A program made the position numbers and the translations under genes. From positions 4,417,001 to 4,481,000 of the forward strand of contig NC_083348.1 of NCBI RefSeq assembly GCF_019175385.1: a stretch of DNA of 64,000 nucleotides, given 5' to 3'. Source of the DNA: Lycium barbarum (taxonomy: Eukaryota; Streptophyta; Magnoliopsida; Solanales; Solanaceae). Shown here piece by piece: positions 1-11,001 of the stretch; the first letter of the stretch is position 1, and each line of letters starts with the position of its first letter. The notes below the pieces were generated by a model. The model worked only from the letters and a program-made list of their open reading frames with translations, searched no databases and was not told the DNA's origin.

Positions 1-680
1 CGTGATTTGATTCGGGTGTTACCGAAAATGGTTCGACCATTCTTGATTTTTGAGGATCGACGCGTCTTGTAGCAAAAGAGGGACAACCTTTCTCTGTCAA
101 CGACAGAGCTCAGGTGAAGCAGACGTATAGACAAGTTTCTTTGTATGGAAATGGTGTGGACAAGGGCTTTTCATGGCTAAAGGCAACTGAGATTTTGCTA
201 AATGGAGGGGAGAGAGAGAGTGACGAAGGGAAAGGGGAGAGGAGAGAGAGTGCGGCGTTAGGAGAAGGGATTAGGTTTTGTTTAGGTTAGGACGATGAAT
301 GGGTTTTTAAGAGAAAGTGGGCCGGGTCACGAATATTCGGATAATGGGCTGGTCTCGACTGGGCTCAGTTGGTCCGAAAGTGTGGGCTGGTGGAGTTGGT
401 GAATTTAAAGTGTGGGCTAGTGGGATCCAAATTTGGCCCTTTTCCTCCTTTAATTAATTTATTTAGACATCTTCATCTTAATAATTCGGGCTAGCATTAA
501 CCACTTCCAAATATATAATACAACTTTTAATTAAAATAAATAACCGTGCAATAAATATTTTGAAAGTATTAATATAGTGCTTTGTTAAGTAAATTTAAAA
601 TAACTCGTCCGAATTATTAACGATCAAGAAACGCAGATAAATTAATTGAAGGAAAAGTGGGACAAAATTGCGTGTCAACA
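1..680 (-). mobile_element. LTR fragment of a TGTTGACAC-type LTR retrotransposon
   Basis: Read on the minus strand, position 680 begins with TGTTGACACGCAATTTTGTC, followed by CCAC and TTTCC. The same head, with about 3 differences in 35 bases, starts at 57414 on the plus strand. That head is typical of plant LTRs that I associate with the Tat/Ogre gypsy group (recognition, not a search). The interior holds a GA-rich stretch at 205-255. The element runs off the left edge, so its body, second LTR and target duplication cannot be seen. Confidence 0.4.
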
Positions 681-3066
681 AGTCTTATATCATAAATGAA
701 ATTTTTTATTCATTATATGTATATAATTAGTAACAGTTTACACGAAAAACAATACAGTTGAATTTGTGTACGTGGATCAATATGATCGAATAATGAGATA
801 ATATGTAAAATTAAGCAAGATAATTATAAAGAAAGCTAAAGGAATTTAAAGCAATAGCTTGAGAAGCTTTTGAGCTAGAGTCTCCAGGCAAGCAAACTAT
901 TAGATCTTTGCTTAGCTGAACAAAAGTAATTAGGAACTAAGAGCAAAATAAGAGCAAGGTAATTCTTGTATATATTTTCAGATGATCCTTACAATGAGAT
1001 GAGGCTATGGGGTGCATGATCCTCGAATCATGCCTCTTCATTACCAATATTAATGCCAAAGGTAATAAAGGGATTTAATGTTATGACAATGAGTGGCAAT
1101 GAAGGGCAATAATGCTTATTTAAGATCGGCGGAAGACTTGACGTTTCTTGTAACGGTTGCACATTGAATGACATTTGAATAGTGAGTTGGCATGCTTTTC
1201 CGGACCCTTTGTAGTTTCTGTCTCTGGTAGCGGCTGCCAAGTTACTCCTCCGGAGCGTCGTTATGCTTTCCCGGAGCCCCTCGCTTGCTGACTCAAATAT
1301 GACATGTCACCATTGCAGCGTGTCATCCTTTTGATACGTCACCTTAGTGTCGACAGATTTTACCCTATACAGTAATGCAAAGTATTATGTAGCGGTGGAG
1401 TCAGCCCTTTAGCTACGGATTCGGTAGAGTTCAATAGCTTCTGTCGAAATTCTATATATGTGTTTAAAAAATTATTTGATATATATGTATAAATATATAT
1501 CAAGAATTCTTTAAATAAAAATAATTGTTATTCAAGATACATAAACTAAAATCTTGACTCTGCCTGGTGTTGTGTAACGTTGCAAACTAAACGTTGTATT
1601 GGTAATACAATACCACATGATTATTTTTCTCATAACTTAAACCAAAGAAACCCGAATTAAAGAAATTCTAGTTTTATAAAGGAAAAAAAAAAAACTAAAA
1701 CATTTTGAGCCATGGTATATGGTGATATTTGGGATTGCTTGAACTACAAAGTTGCACTCATGATCTATTTATTGGTTTTTTTCTCAGTGGGTGGTATTAG
1801 CACCCCGGGATGCTCATCCTACTGAGGAATTATCAATATTTGGAGAATGTAGTGTACTTAGGCAAGGTACGGATGATTGGATCATCAACTGCTCAAGATC
1901 AAGTTATTTATTTCATTTTCACTTTTACTTCACTTCTTTTAATTAATTCTTTAGCAATTTGTAGTATCAAGTTAAGACAAACTATAAGTCTTAATTTGGT
2001 CATTAGTTTAATTTGCTCTTATTATTAGCCTTTGGCTACATTTGTAAAGAATTTTTGGAGTTGTTTTGAGAAAAATTAATAAAATTAGCCCTAGGCACCA
2101 AAATGCCTAGTGGACTTTATTAAAAAAAATAAATTAGAAATAAGTTCACATTAAGAAAAATCAATTTCTTCTTTGAATAACCTTTCTTCCTAGTGTACAT
2201 TTAAGAAGTTAAGAAACTTAAATTGTGTGAAAATCGAAAGGTTATATCAGATATATTCTTTCCCTACTTCTGCCTGCTAAGAAACGAATGAAAGAAAACT
2301 ATACTTTTTTCACTTCTTTCAGAATTTCATATTTTTTATTGTTGCGTTATTTATTTTCATAGGTTAATCTTTTCTCTTCTTATTTGCTGGTCAATTTCTT
2401 TTATATCTCTGTTTGAGAAATAATAAAGCAAAGTAGGGAAGCCAGGTATATCTTTCGTTGGAAAAAAATATTTATTTAGTGACACAATATTCAATAGTTT
2501 TGTTTTCTTGGTTTACCTTATGCACATTATCTCTTCAGATTATGTTCATTCATATCTATTTATTATTCTTTTTCAATGTTAAGTTGTATTTAGTCCAAAA
2601 CTTAAATGCTACCTTTATGAAAGATCATCCATCGTATAAGTTAAAAATTTAACTACCGTGTAATTTTTGTTAGGTGCTTTAAACTTAAATAGCAAAAGTA
2701 GTTAAAGGAAAGAACCAAAATATTTATCTGTGAAGATAGATAAATTATAGGGACAAAGGAAAACATATCCTTCTCATTTCTATTTTGCTTGATTTAATTT
2801 TCATTATTTGGTATATTAGTGAAAAGGGTTAAGTTTTCAAACTAATCATTCCTTTTCCCTCCCTGCCTTGTATAATTTAAGACAAACATTCAAAGCATAT
2901 CTTAATCAAGCAACGAATAATATCAACAACAAGCAGGCATATTCCATATTATATATTGTTAATTAGAAGTGTCCCATCCTACTTAAGATGCTCGATAACT
3001 CTTTTTTTTTTCCGCAGTTTAATTGACGAGTGAGTTGACCTAATTAAATTGTAATGATGAATTGAT
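681..3066. other. AT-rich spacer, nothing recognised
   Basis: No ORF here has recognisable protein features, and the short ORFs look like chance. Positions 1250-1370 are the only GC-richer part and may be part of an old LTR, but no second copy lies in the window. Positions 1400-1500 resemble dispersed plant repeat sequence that I cannot name. Confidence 0.5.
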
Positions 3067-3243
3067 GATCCTAAAATTGTCAAGGGCTTTTAAAGGAATG
3101 TGTTAATTTTTAAAGGTTTCTTTATGATCCTAAAATTGCCAAGGGCTTTTAAAGGAATGTGTTAATTTTTAAAGGTTTCTTTATGATCCTAAAATTGCCA
3201 AGGGCTTTTAAACGAATGTGTTAATGTTTAAAGGTTTCTTTAT
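3067..3243 (+). repeat. Tandem repeat, three copies of a 59-bp unit
   Basis: Copies start at 3067, 3126 and 3185, each with GATCCTAAAATTG at its head and AAAGGTTTCTTTAT at its tail. The copies differ at only a few positions, so the array is recent. No coding role is seen. Confidence 0.9.
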
Positions 3244-3369
3244 ATTTGTTTTGGATAATCGTTTAATGTAAAAGGCATATGACTGAAAGGGGTATCATTG
3301 TTAGTTGTTAATTAAGATGACTTATTTTGAATTTTCTACCCGGGGATGAATAACAAACGGAAAATCGAG

Positions 3370-3385
3370 TCTTATTTTTTTTTTA

Positions 3386-3468
<83 letters not shown>

Positions 3469-3566
3469 ATGGGGAGGGAATTACAACGTGGGATTCGAAT
3501 CCTCACCAACAAGGTGAAACTTCACGTAGCCAACTAACTGAGCTACTAGATTCCTACCTCTTATTT
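3370..3566 (-). mobile_element. tRNA-derived SINE with (TAA)n tail
   Basis: On the minus strand the head carries a polymerase III box A-like TAGCTCAGTTAGTTGG and a box B-like GATTCGAATCC about 35 nt further on, as in a tRNA-derived SINE. The body (about 3467-3558) ends in CCCATG and is followed by a long (TAA)n tail (3387-3466 on the plus strand). TCTTATTT stands at 3370-3377 and again at 3559-3566, a plausible target-site duplication. The family was not identified. An ORF through the tail (poly-Tyr) is an artefact of the triplet repeat. Confidence 0.75.
3387..3466. repeat. (TTA)n microsatellite
   Basis: About 26 uninterrupted TTA triplets. It is best explained as the expanded 3' tail of the adjacent minus-strand SINE. 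Confidence 0.95.
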
Positions 3567-3598
3567 CTTTTGTTACAGACTTTTTTTTAAAATCTTTT

Positions 3599-3603
<5 letters not shown>

Positions 3604-3648
<45 letters not shown>
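3604..3648. repeat. (TA)n microsatellite
   Basis: About 22 TA units in the spacer between the SINE and the candidate Helitron. Confidence 0.95.
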
Positions 3649-3654
<6 letters not shown>

Positions 3655-4318
3655 ATATCGTAAACATCATAATGAAAGGATAATCTGTACTATATTAAAA
3701 GTACGAAGGGCCTTAGAAATGTTGATTGAACTTTTTGCCCTTCATTAAAAAACTCCACAATAGACAAAATTGTCATTTACTACTTTTTACTCAAATTATT
3801 ATTTAATTATTCTTATAATATTAAGAGTTCTTTCAAATTAAAAATTCTTCTCCAAAAAAGTCGATAAATTTACATCCCTTTTGGCGAAGGAAATCTTCGT
3901 TGACAATTAATGTCATTTAGGTTTAGGATTTTTTTTTACCAAAATTACTTTATGATACCAAAGTAAAGGGAGATTCAACTATAAATGTTACCCTAGGAGT
4001 CTTGAAGTACCGTCTTTCTACTTTTTATTCCAATTTTGCGATCTTTCTTTTTTCGTGCTCTTTTAATTTCTTTTGCAGTACTTTTGATCACATAATGCAT
4101 GTGTTGATTTTGAGTTACATAACTGAACATTATTTTAATTAATTTCTTTGTTGGTTACATTATATTGAAGCGTTTGTATTAAGTTTTTTAAGTTTTACGT
4201 TTCATGAAAATTGATAACTATAACTCGAAGGTTTTTGATTGTAGATATTTTATGTACTCCTTGTGCCATGAATGAGAAATCCGACAAGGCCTGACGCCAA
4301 TCCGAAAGATTAAAGAAT

Positions 4319-4471
4319 TGAAAGAATATTTTCCATAGTTTCCTTTCATTCCTTGAATTGGTTAATATACAACAATCTCCTACTCAAAATAGGAGAGTCT
4401 AAAATATTACAAAATATTCTAACCTAAATAAGAGATTACAAAATATTACAAAATATTTACATAATCTATCA
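4319..4471 (-). repeat. 3' LTR of copia element, with purine tract
   Basis: Minus-strand TGATAG...TTTCA. A purine-rich GCGGGGGTG (4472-4480) directly precedes it and is the likely plus-strand primer. The pol stop codon TGA is formed by the first three LTR bases. It carries an extra AAATATTAC unit compared with the 5' LTR. Confidence 0.93.
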
Positions 4472-5971
4472 CACCCCCGCAGTCGAAACGGGAGGTTTAC
4501 GAACGCTGAGACTGTCACGAAAATCTTCAAAAAGGACCTGAGGAAGACCTTTAGTGAAAATATCTGCAATCTGATATCGGGACGGGACATGAAGGACTCG
4601 AACTTGTCCCCGCGCAACCTTCTCACGCACAAAATGAATGTCCATCTCAATATGTTTGGTGCGTTGATGTTGCACCGGATTACCAGACAGATATATGGCA
4701 CTCATATTGTCACAATATACCAACGTAAATTTGCGAACCGGACAATGTAGTTTCAATAAAAGATTGCGAATCCAACAAGACTCAGAGACAACATTAGCCA
4801 CACCTCGATACTCTGCTTCAGCGCTAGACCGATAAAGAGTTGGTTGTCGCTTTGACGACCAAGAAATCAAGTTGTCACCCAAAAATACACAATACCCCGA
4901 CGTAGAACGACGAGTGTCCGGACAGCCACCCCAATCTGCATCGGTGTAGGAGACAAGGTCGGTGATCGATGATGGGTAGAGATGCAACCCGTGATCAAGA
5001 GTGCCCTGAACATACCGCACAATCCGCTTAAGAGCATGCATATGATCGTCCCGCGGGTCATGCATATGTAAGCACACCTGTTGGACAGCATATGAAATAT
5101 CTGGTCTCGTGAAAGTGAGATACTGAAGAGCACCTGCGAGACTACGATAATGAGTGGGATCTTCATAAGGAGCACCCGAAGTAGCACTGACCTTCGGTTT
5201 TGTGTCAACCGGAGTGAGAGAGGGCTTGCAAGATGACATACCCGCGCGATCAATGATTTCCTCAGCATACTTACGTTGAGAGAGGAACATCCCCCCTTGT
5301 GACGGGTCACAGCAATGCCAAGAAAATAATTCAAAGGACCTAAATCCTTCATAGCAAATTCGGAACCAAACCTATCCATGATGGAACGACGGAGAGCGTC
5401 TGAGGATGCAGTGAGTATAATATCATCAACATAGAGTAAAATGTATGGCCATTTCAGTCCCCGCATGGTAGATGAACAACGAATTATCAGACCTGCTATT
5501 AGAGAAGCCAAGGGAAAACACAAAATCTGCAAAACGTCTATACCAAGCACGTGGAGCCTGCTTAAGCCCATAGAGAGACTTACGCAATAGGCAAACATAA
5601 TCAGGATGTGTGCGATCCCGAAAACCCATAGGCTGATGCATATACACAGTTTCCTTGAGCTCACCGTGAAGAAAAGCATTCTTCACATCCAGTTGATGTA
5701 TAGGCCAATGCTTTGACAACGAAAGACTAAGAATAGTGCAGATAGTTGCCGGTTTCACCACCGGACTGAACGTCTCACCACAGTCAATGCCAACCTGCTG
5801 AGTTTTGCCATCACCTACAAGGCGGACTTTATGCCTCTCAAAAGCACCATTAGACTTTTCTTTATGAGTAAAAATCCACATAGAACGAATAACATTAACA
5901 TTAGGTGGACGGGGGACCAAATCCCACGTCTTATTCCTAACAAGAGCATCAAATTCATCATTCATAGCCAT
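4469..5971 (-). pseudogene. Copia reverse transcriptase-RNase H, two frameshifts
   Basis: The C-terminal half of the copia polyprotein: a reverse transcriptase that copies element RNA, then RNase H. The segment at 5971-5455 holds the RT start (NKTWDLVPRP, LDVKNAFLHGEL, KSLYGLKQAPRAW). A frameshift near 5455 moves to another frame with the active-site motif LLYVDDIILT. A second shift near 5293 returns to the first frame for RNase H (YTDADWGG, SSAEAEYR, HIEMDIHFVRE). It ends at 4469 with IFTKGLP. A W-to-stop TGA sits immediately upstream of 5971. Domain order and motifs are diagnostic; activity is excluded by the breaks. Confidence 0.93.
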
Positions 5972-7699
5972 TTGTCAATTCGGGTCACGAAGAGCGGCCA
6001 ATGGGTTACGAGGTAGAGGAGATTTCGTAACCGTGGTATGTAAGTTAAACAAACATTTAGGATTGACAATACCCCGTTGGCTGCGGGTGACCATGGTGGG
6101 ACGGGGAGTGGGGATAGGTGGCTGGACAGGAGCAAGTGGACGGGGGCTGGCAGTCGGGCTAGTTGGGGCTGGCAGTCGGTCCAGCTGGGGCTGCCTCACC
6201 GTGGGACCAGCTTCGGTGACGGGAGGCAGCGGAGGAGCAGTGGGTTGCTGGGCAGCGGGCGGGGAGGCAGTGGAGGGGGCAGGTGCCGATTTTTGGAGGT
6301 GATGAAAAATATAAGGAGAGATTCCTTCATCCAAAAAATCGTATGTATGGGGTGGAGGAGTAGACAAGTTAGCAAAAGGAAACCGAGTCTCATCGAAAAC
6401 AACATGACGACTAAGGATGATCTTATGTGATGATAAGTCATAGCATTTGTAGCCTCTATGGTTCGATGGGTACCCCAAAAATACACAAGGTGTAGACCGG
6501 GCCTGCAACTTATGAATTGTAGTTGACGGGAAAAGAGGGTAGCACAAACACCCAAAGACCCGAAGGTGCGAGTACGTCGGTTCCTTATGATATAGAGCAT
6601 GGAGGGGAGATTTGTGGTTCAATAACTTGCTTGGTAAAATATTAAGTAGGTAAGTTGCCATTTGCAATGTATAATGCCAAAAGGAAGGCGGGAGAGAAGC
6701 GTGGGCAAGAAGAGTGCGCACGACATTATTGATAGACCGAATTTTCCTTTCGGCCTTCCCATTTTGTGAGGACGTATGAGGACAAGAAAGATGGAAAGAC
6801 ATCCCATTCGACTCACAAAGACGCCAAAAATCATTATTTTCATATTCTTTCCCATTATCACATTGGACATTTTTTATTTCTCGTTCAAAATGCGTTCGGA
6901 CATGGGCCCGAAATTCTAAAAACTTAGCAAAGACATCAGATTTCCTAGATAAGGGAAAAGTTCACAAATATTTCGAGAAATCATCCAAGAAAAGAACATA
7001 ATATCGATGACCTATGGAATTTAAGACAGGAGAAGTCCATAAATCACTATGAATAATATCAAAAGGCATACAAGTGTTCGAATTAGATGGAACAAAAGGC
7101 AACTTAATATGTTTTCCAAGCACGCAAGAACGACAAATACTAGAGCAACTAGAATTATTACATTCAATGCTTTTATTTATCCTAAGAGAATTCAAAACTA
7201 ACGCTCCCGGGTGACCCAAACGATCATGCCAAAGAGAAGAAGACAAAGCAGCAAAGGTTGATGGAGAATTGGCTGTGTTTGTGATGGTGGTGGTGATGGG
7301 ATATAGATCGCCCCGACTCTCACATCTCATTAGTGGCATCCCGGTCTGAAAATCCTTCACAGAAAACCCATATGGATCAAAATTAACAGACACAGAGTTA
7401 TCAGTAGTGAACTTTCTAACAGAGATTAAGTTTTTAATGAGTTTTGGGGCGTGGAGGACATTTTTCAACGATAAAGGAGGGTTTGGGGGAGGCAAATGAG
7501 TATGACCACAACCGTGAATTGGAATTGAATGACCATTACCAACAACAATACCATGATGATGATTGTTCAAATTAGAATAAGACGAGAGATTACCATTCGT
7601 GGATGTCATGTGAGATGTGGCACCGGTGTCCATGTACCACTTCTGGTCCGGAGGATTCAAAGTCATCGTATGCATTGCCGATTCGATGTCCGTGGGAGC
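5972..7699 (-). pseudogene. Copia protease and integrase, nonsense-broken
   Basis: The minus-strand frame opens after a TAA at 7700. Aspartic protease motif MDTGATSHMT, then the pre-integrase zinc-binding HDRLGH...C..C region (LWHDRLGHPG, CRSCVLGK), then the integrase core start (IIHSDLWTSP, YYVLFLDDFS). A TGA replaces the Trp after DDFSKYL near 6964. The core resumes in the same frame with a CDNGKEY segment and KAERKIRSINNVV (the catalytic Glu is in KAER), followed by a Pro-rich linker at about 6050-6330. A second TGA, in the DPNWQ context, ends it at 5975. The frame is otherwise kept, so losses are by point mutation. Confidence 0.9.
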
Positions 7700-8789
7700 T
7701 TAAGACGGGGCATACATCTGCTGAAACGGGGCAGCAGCATACGCCTGCTGCGGAGGTTGGGGAGCAGGGCCGAGAATGCCCGGTTGTTTGGCCGAGGGCC
7801 CTTGCGAAGACGTCGGCCAAGTGGACGGATACAGGCAAGGTGGCACGGCCCATTGTGGCATCCATCCCCAAGCATAATTGGGAAGCTGCCATGGCTGAGG
7901 AGACGGTTGACGCGGCCAGCTGCCTGGCGGTGGCTGGTGATTTCCGCTGTTGTGACCACGGCTGCCGCCACGACCAGCTTTGCCGCCAGCGTTGCCACGG
8001 CCAGCGCCGTTCCGACGGCCAGAATTGCAGCCTTTGTTGTTGTTATTTTTGCCCCTGTTATTCACAGCATGACTAGACGAATGAGTATTATCAAAAAAAT
8101 TAGTCGAACCCTCACCATCTGTGGCAGCCACCATCGCCGAAGGAGTAGAGTGGGCCGCCTGCATCGCCTGTTCTCGTTCCTCCAGAACGAGTGAGGAGCG
8201 CGCCTCGGTGAAAGGAGGCAATGGTTTGCTGTGACGAATCTGCGTTCCCACACATTTGAATGCGTCGGTGAGACCCGAAACAAGCTGAGGAACAAGGCGG
8301 GAATTGGAAACCGAAGCCCCCACATTTTTTTAACTGATTGGAGATGCTCTTGAGCCTCTGACAATACGCAGACGCGTTCGGGAAGTCTTCCATCCTAGTT
8401 GTAGAAAAATCTTATTCGAGCATAACGGCACGGGAGTTTTGATGGTCCTGGAAGATATCACGCAAGCGATCCCAGGCTTCCATGGCCGTTGCTCCAGGTT
8501 CAAGAATAGTAGTAAGGAGGTCATTCAAAATCGTGGAATAAATCCACTGGAGCACAGTCGCATCAAGGGTCGACCAAAGTTCTTTGTCGTCATCGCAGGG
8601 AGGGGCTGCCTGCTTCCCTTTCTCTGGTGCGATGATATGGTGTATGACCCTATGGGATATGGCGTGGATCCTAAACAATTCCGCCCATGTGCCGTATTGT
8701 GCATTCTCTATTTCAAGAACCACAAGAATGTGATTACGGATGTTGGAGATGGCGAAAGCGGGGTGGAAGGATGATTTAGAGGTGGACAT
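7700..8789 (-). pseudogene. Copia gag, one nonsense and one frameshift
   Basis: Starts at MSTSKSSFHP (8789). The N-terminal part resembles the plant copia gag domain (LWSTLDATVLQWIYSTI, AMEAWDRL). TAA at 8412-8414 interrupts it, the same frame continues at [11 protein letters not shown], then a frameshift in a poly-T run near 8330 leads to GLTDAF. The C-terminal part is Gly/Asn/Arg-rich (8100-7940), probably for RNA binding, and then Pro/Trp-rich. No CCHC knuckle is visible, which is unusual but known in some copia gags. Confidence 0.85.
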
Positions 8790-8879
8790 GGTGGCGGAAA
8801 AAAAATGAGAGAGGTGGCAGCCGACGGAGCTAGGGCAGCGGAGAGGAGAGAGGAGAGGAAAAAAGAAGAAAATCCTAGA

Positions 8880-8891
8880 CTTCTGATACCA
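8880..8891 (-). promoter_or_regulatory. Primer-binding site (initiator tRNA-Met)
   Basis: Minus-strand TGGTATCAGAAG directly after the 5' LTR matches the usual TGGTATCAGAGC complement of the plant initiator tRNA-Met 3' end at 10 of 12 positions. Confidence 0.9.
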
Positions 8892-9034
8892 TGAAAGAAT
8901 ATTTTCCGTAGTTTCCTTTCATTCCTTGAATTGGTTAATATACAACAATCTCCTACTCAAAATAGGAGAGTCTAAAATATTACAAAATATTCTAACCTAA
9001 GTAAGAGATTACAAAATATTTACATAATCTATCA
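8892..9034 (-). repeat. 5' LTR of copia element
   Basis: 143 bp, minus-strand TGATAG...TTTCA, two substitutions and one 10-bp deletion relative to the other LTR. Followed by target copy AGAAT. Confidence 0.93.
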
Positions 9035-9039
9035 AGAAT

Positions 9040-10880
9040 ATTACAAATAAATTCAGGTATTCAATTTCATCCTATTAACATAGATATTTTTAATTAGCTT
9101 AGTCTTTCAATATGCTCGATCTTGTTCAGTCACATAGTACCAAATCATCCGTGCTTAGGCATTTGTGGTCAGGTTTGTGTAAAGTTCGGATGTTTATTTT
9201 AATTTGTTTTATCTTTTTTTGCTTTGTATCTTTCGTTTCCCTTTATTATGATTTATGAGCCCGGATTTCACCTATTTGAACTAGCTCTGGATTTAGCTTA
9301 TAATCTTATGGGAATCATTACTATGAAGTACAATTGAGTTAGAGATTGAATTGTGATATGAGAACTTGGAAATTAAGTGTTTTCAGGCATATTTAATTGC
9401 GTTTGGTGTCTAATTGATATGACCAACCTTGGATAAGAATTATTATGCTGACATTGATCCTTTGATGGTTGACCGTTGACCTACAGATTGCCTATGGAGA
9501 AATTGTCTGGAATTAGAGGAGAATAACTTTTATAATTGAAGTTCACGTGGCAAAGGTTTGAGGTGTGAGTTAGGTCAGACATTTGAGCCCGGACATCATG
9601 CTAATTAAGCCCGGTATTTAAGAGGAAAAACTTTTAGAGGCGGGCCCATTATCTTCGAGTTGTGATTGGTCCTAAGAATTAGCCGATTACTGGTCATAAA
9701 ACAAAAGAAGCCAAGTTGAGGGACCTCGAGTTAGCCAAGACTTCAGGTAACAAGCATTGTATTGTGATTTCCTATTTTTTAAATTGATCAAATTATGAAG
9801 CTGATAGGTTGAACTATGGTTTTTTCCCTTCATATAAAAGCATGGTTTGGTCTTCACCCCTATTGTTATTTATCCAATTTGCTCACCTATTTATAAGCTA
9901 GATTAGTTTAAATGTAAATCTAATGAATCCTATTATGTATGAATTCAATTTTATTTATGATTCGGAAAAACTAATTGGATTTACAATTGTTCTTAATCCA
10001 ATTAGCTCACCTATCTTAAGGCTTAGATTGTTTAATAAATCTAATGAATCCGATTATATATGTAGGAGTTCCTTATTGCATAGGATATTAGGTTGATATT
10101 TGTTGCTTGTGTTTGCACCAGAAGTTGCTTGCTATCCAGTTTAAATTTGGCACACGAATAGAGTTTTTGGGTTTTATAGGACTTTGCCTAATAATTTAAA
10201 CCTTTTAATTCAATTAAAGTTTATATGCTGCTATCCAGTTAACCGGAAAAAAAATTATATGCTAGCTTGGGAAGATTTATGTTTAGCTAGGCCTAAGCTA
10301 TCATGTCTATTTGAGACTAAAGGGGATAAAATTTGAATAAATAAATACAATATGGTTGAATATTTATTTTTACTTACAAAATATTATATATGATAATATT
10401 TTTCATAATAAATTAAATCTAGCAACATCACGAGTTTGATACTGTAATTATAAAACTGATAAAAGAATGCATACCTTAAGCGACTCAATTTTTCATCAAT
10501 TAGTCAACAATAAGCAAAATCGATCATAATATAATGTTAAATGTCAAATTACAAAATACAAATTTTTAAATTGACACGGATGAAATAGTAAAAAATAAAG
10601 TATATTCTATATGGATTGACATTTTTGTTTTTGTTACGCTTATTAACAAATGAAAACTCTCAATATTCTTTTATATATTAAGTTATTTCACGACAGAATA
10701 CACATGATTTATTGACTAAAAGTTAAACAGTGAAATTCATCACTAATTTTATTTTGCGATGAATCAGCAATGAATTATCAAAAAAAATAAAAAAAATATT
10801 AGCTATGAGCAATTTAGCGACGAAGTTCGTAGCTAAGTCCAATTTATTTTTATGAAATTTGCTGTTAAATCATAAATGAG
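9040..10880. other. Helitron body, AT-rich, no genes seen
   Basis: No long ORF and no recognised domain. Short internal repeats (for example around 9880-9920 and 10000-10040, sharing AATTTGCTCACCTAT-like words) hint at old duplications. This is the right part of the candidate Helitron, beyond the copia insertion. Confidence 0.4.
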
Positions 10881-11001
10881 GTACGTGCTTTCGTTTTGCG
10901 CGTACGCTAAGCTAGTATAACTAAAAAAACACAACAATGGGATAGGAACCCAGCATTATTTAGCTAGCAACTGCTGGTAAGATAAAAGACGAGGGGTTAC
11001 A

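Larger units (their letters stand above)
4319..9034 (-). mobile_element. Ty1-copia retrotransposon with short LTRs (Ale/Retrofit-like)
   Basis: Two LTRs of 153 and 143 bp bound the element, with perfect 5-bp target duplications AGAAT at 4314-4318 and 9035-9039. Order on the minus strand is LTR, initiator-Met PBS, gag, protease, integrase, reverse transcriptase, RNase H, purine tract, LTR. Integrase before RT defines copia. The very short LTRs suggest the Ale/Retrofit lineage (inference). The LTRs differ by two substitutions and one 10-bp indel, so insertion is fairly recent, yet the coding region has at least four nonsense codons and three frameshifts. It is probably immobile, or was moved by proteins supplied from elsewhere. 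Confidence 0.93.
3684..10915 (+). mobile_element. Candidate non-autonomous Helitron interrupted by a copia element
   Basis: The 5' end reads A|TCTGTACTATATTAAAAG, like plant Helitron heads (TC, then CTATATTAAAAG). The 3' end reads CTAG|T at 10912-10915. Ten bases before it is a hairpin, GTACGTGC (10881-10888) with GCGCGTAC (10898-10905), of eight pairs with one G-T. Insertion between A and T is the Helitron rule. No Rep/helicase coding is present, so it would be non-autonomous. Flanking pieces 3684-4318 and 9035-10915 are AT-rich without genes. The whole depends on both ends belonging together, which a filled/empty site comparison would decide. Confidence 0.5.

Noticed and set aside
3346..3537. 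Protein with a long poly-Tyr run
   Set aside because: Read-through of the TTA microsatellite and the SINE.
3467..3558. Functional tRNA gene
   Set aside because: Box A and box B are present, but the acceptor and anticodon arms do not fold; better explained as a SINE head.
6033..6430. Gly-rich plus-strand ORFs
   Set aside because: Antisense to the Pro-rich linker of the copia polyprotein.
7529..8194. Long plus-strand ORFs (221, 157 codons) opposite copia gag and protease
   Set aside because: Antisense shadows of the minus-strand coding region, with no recognisable domain.
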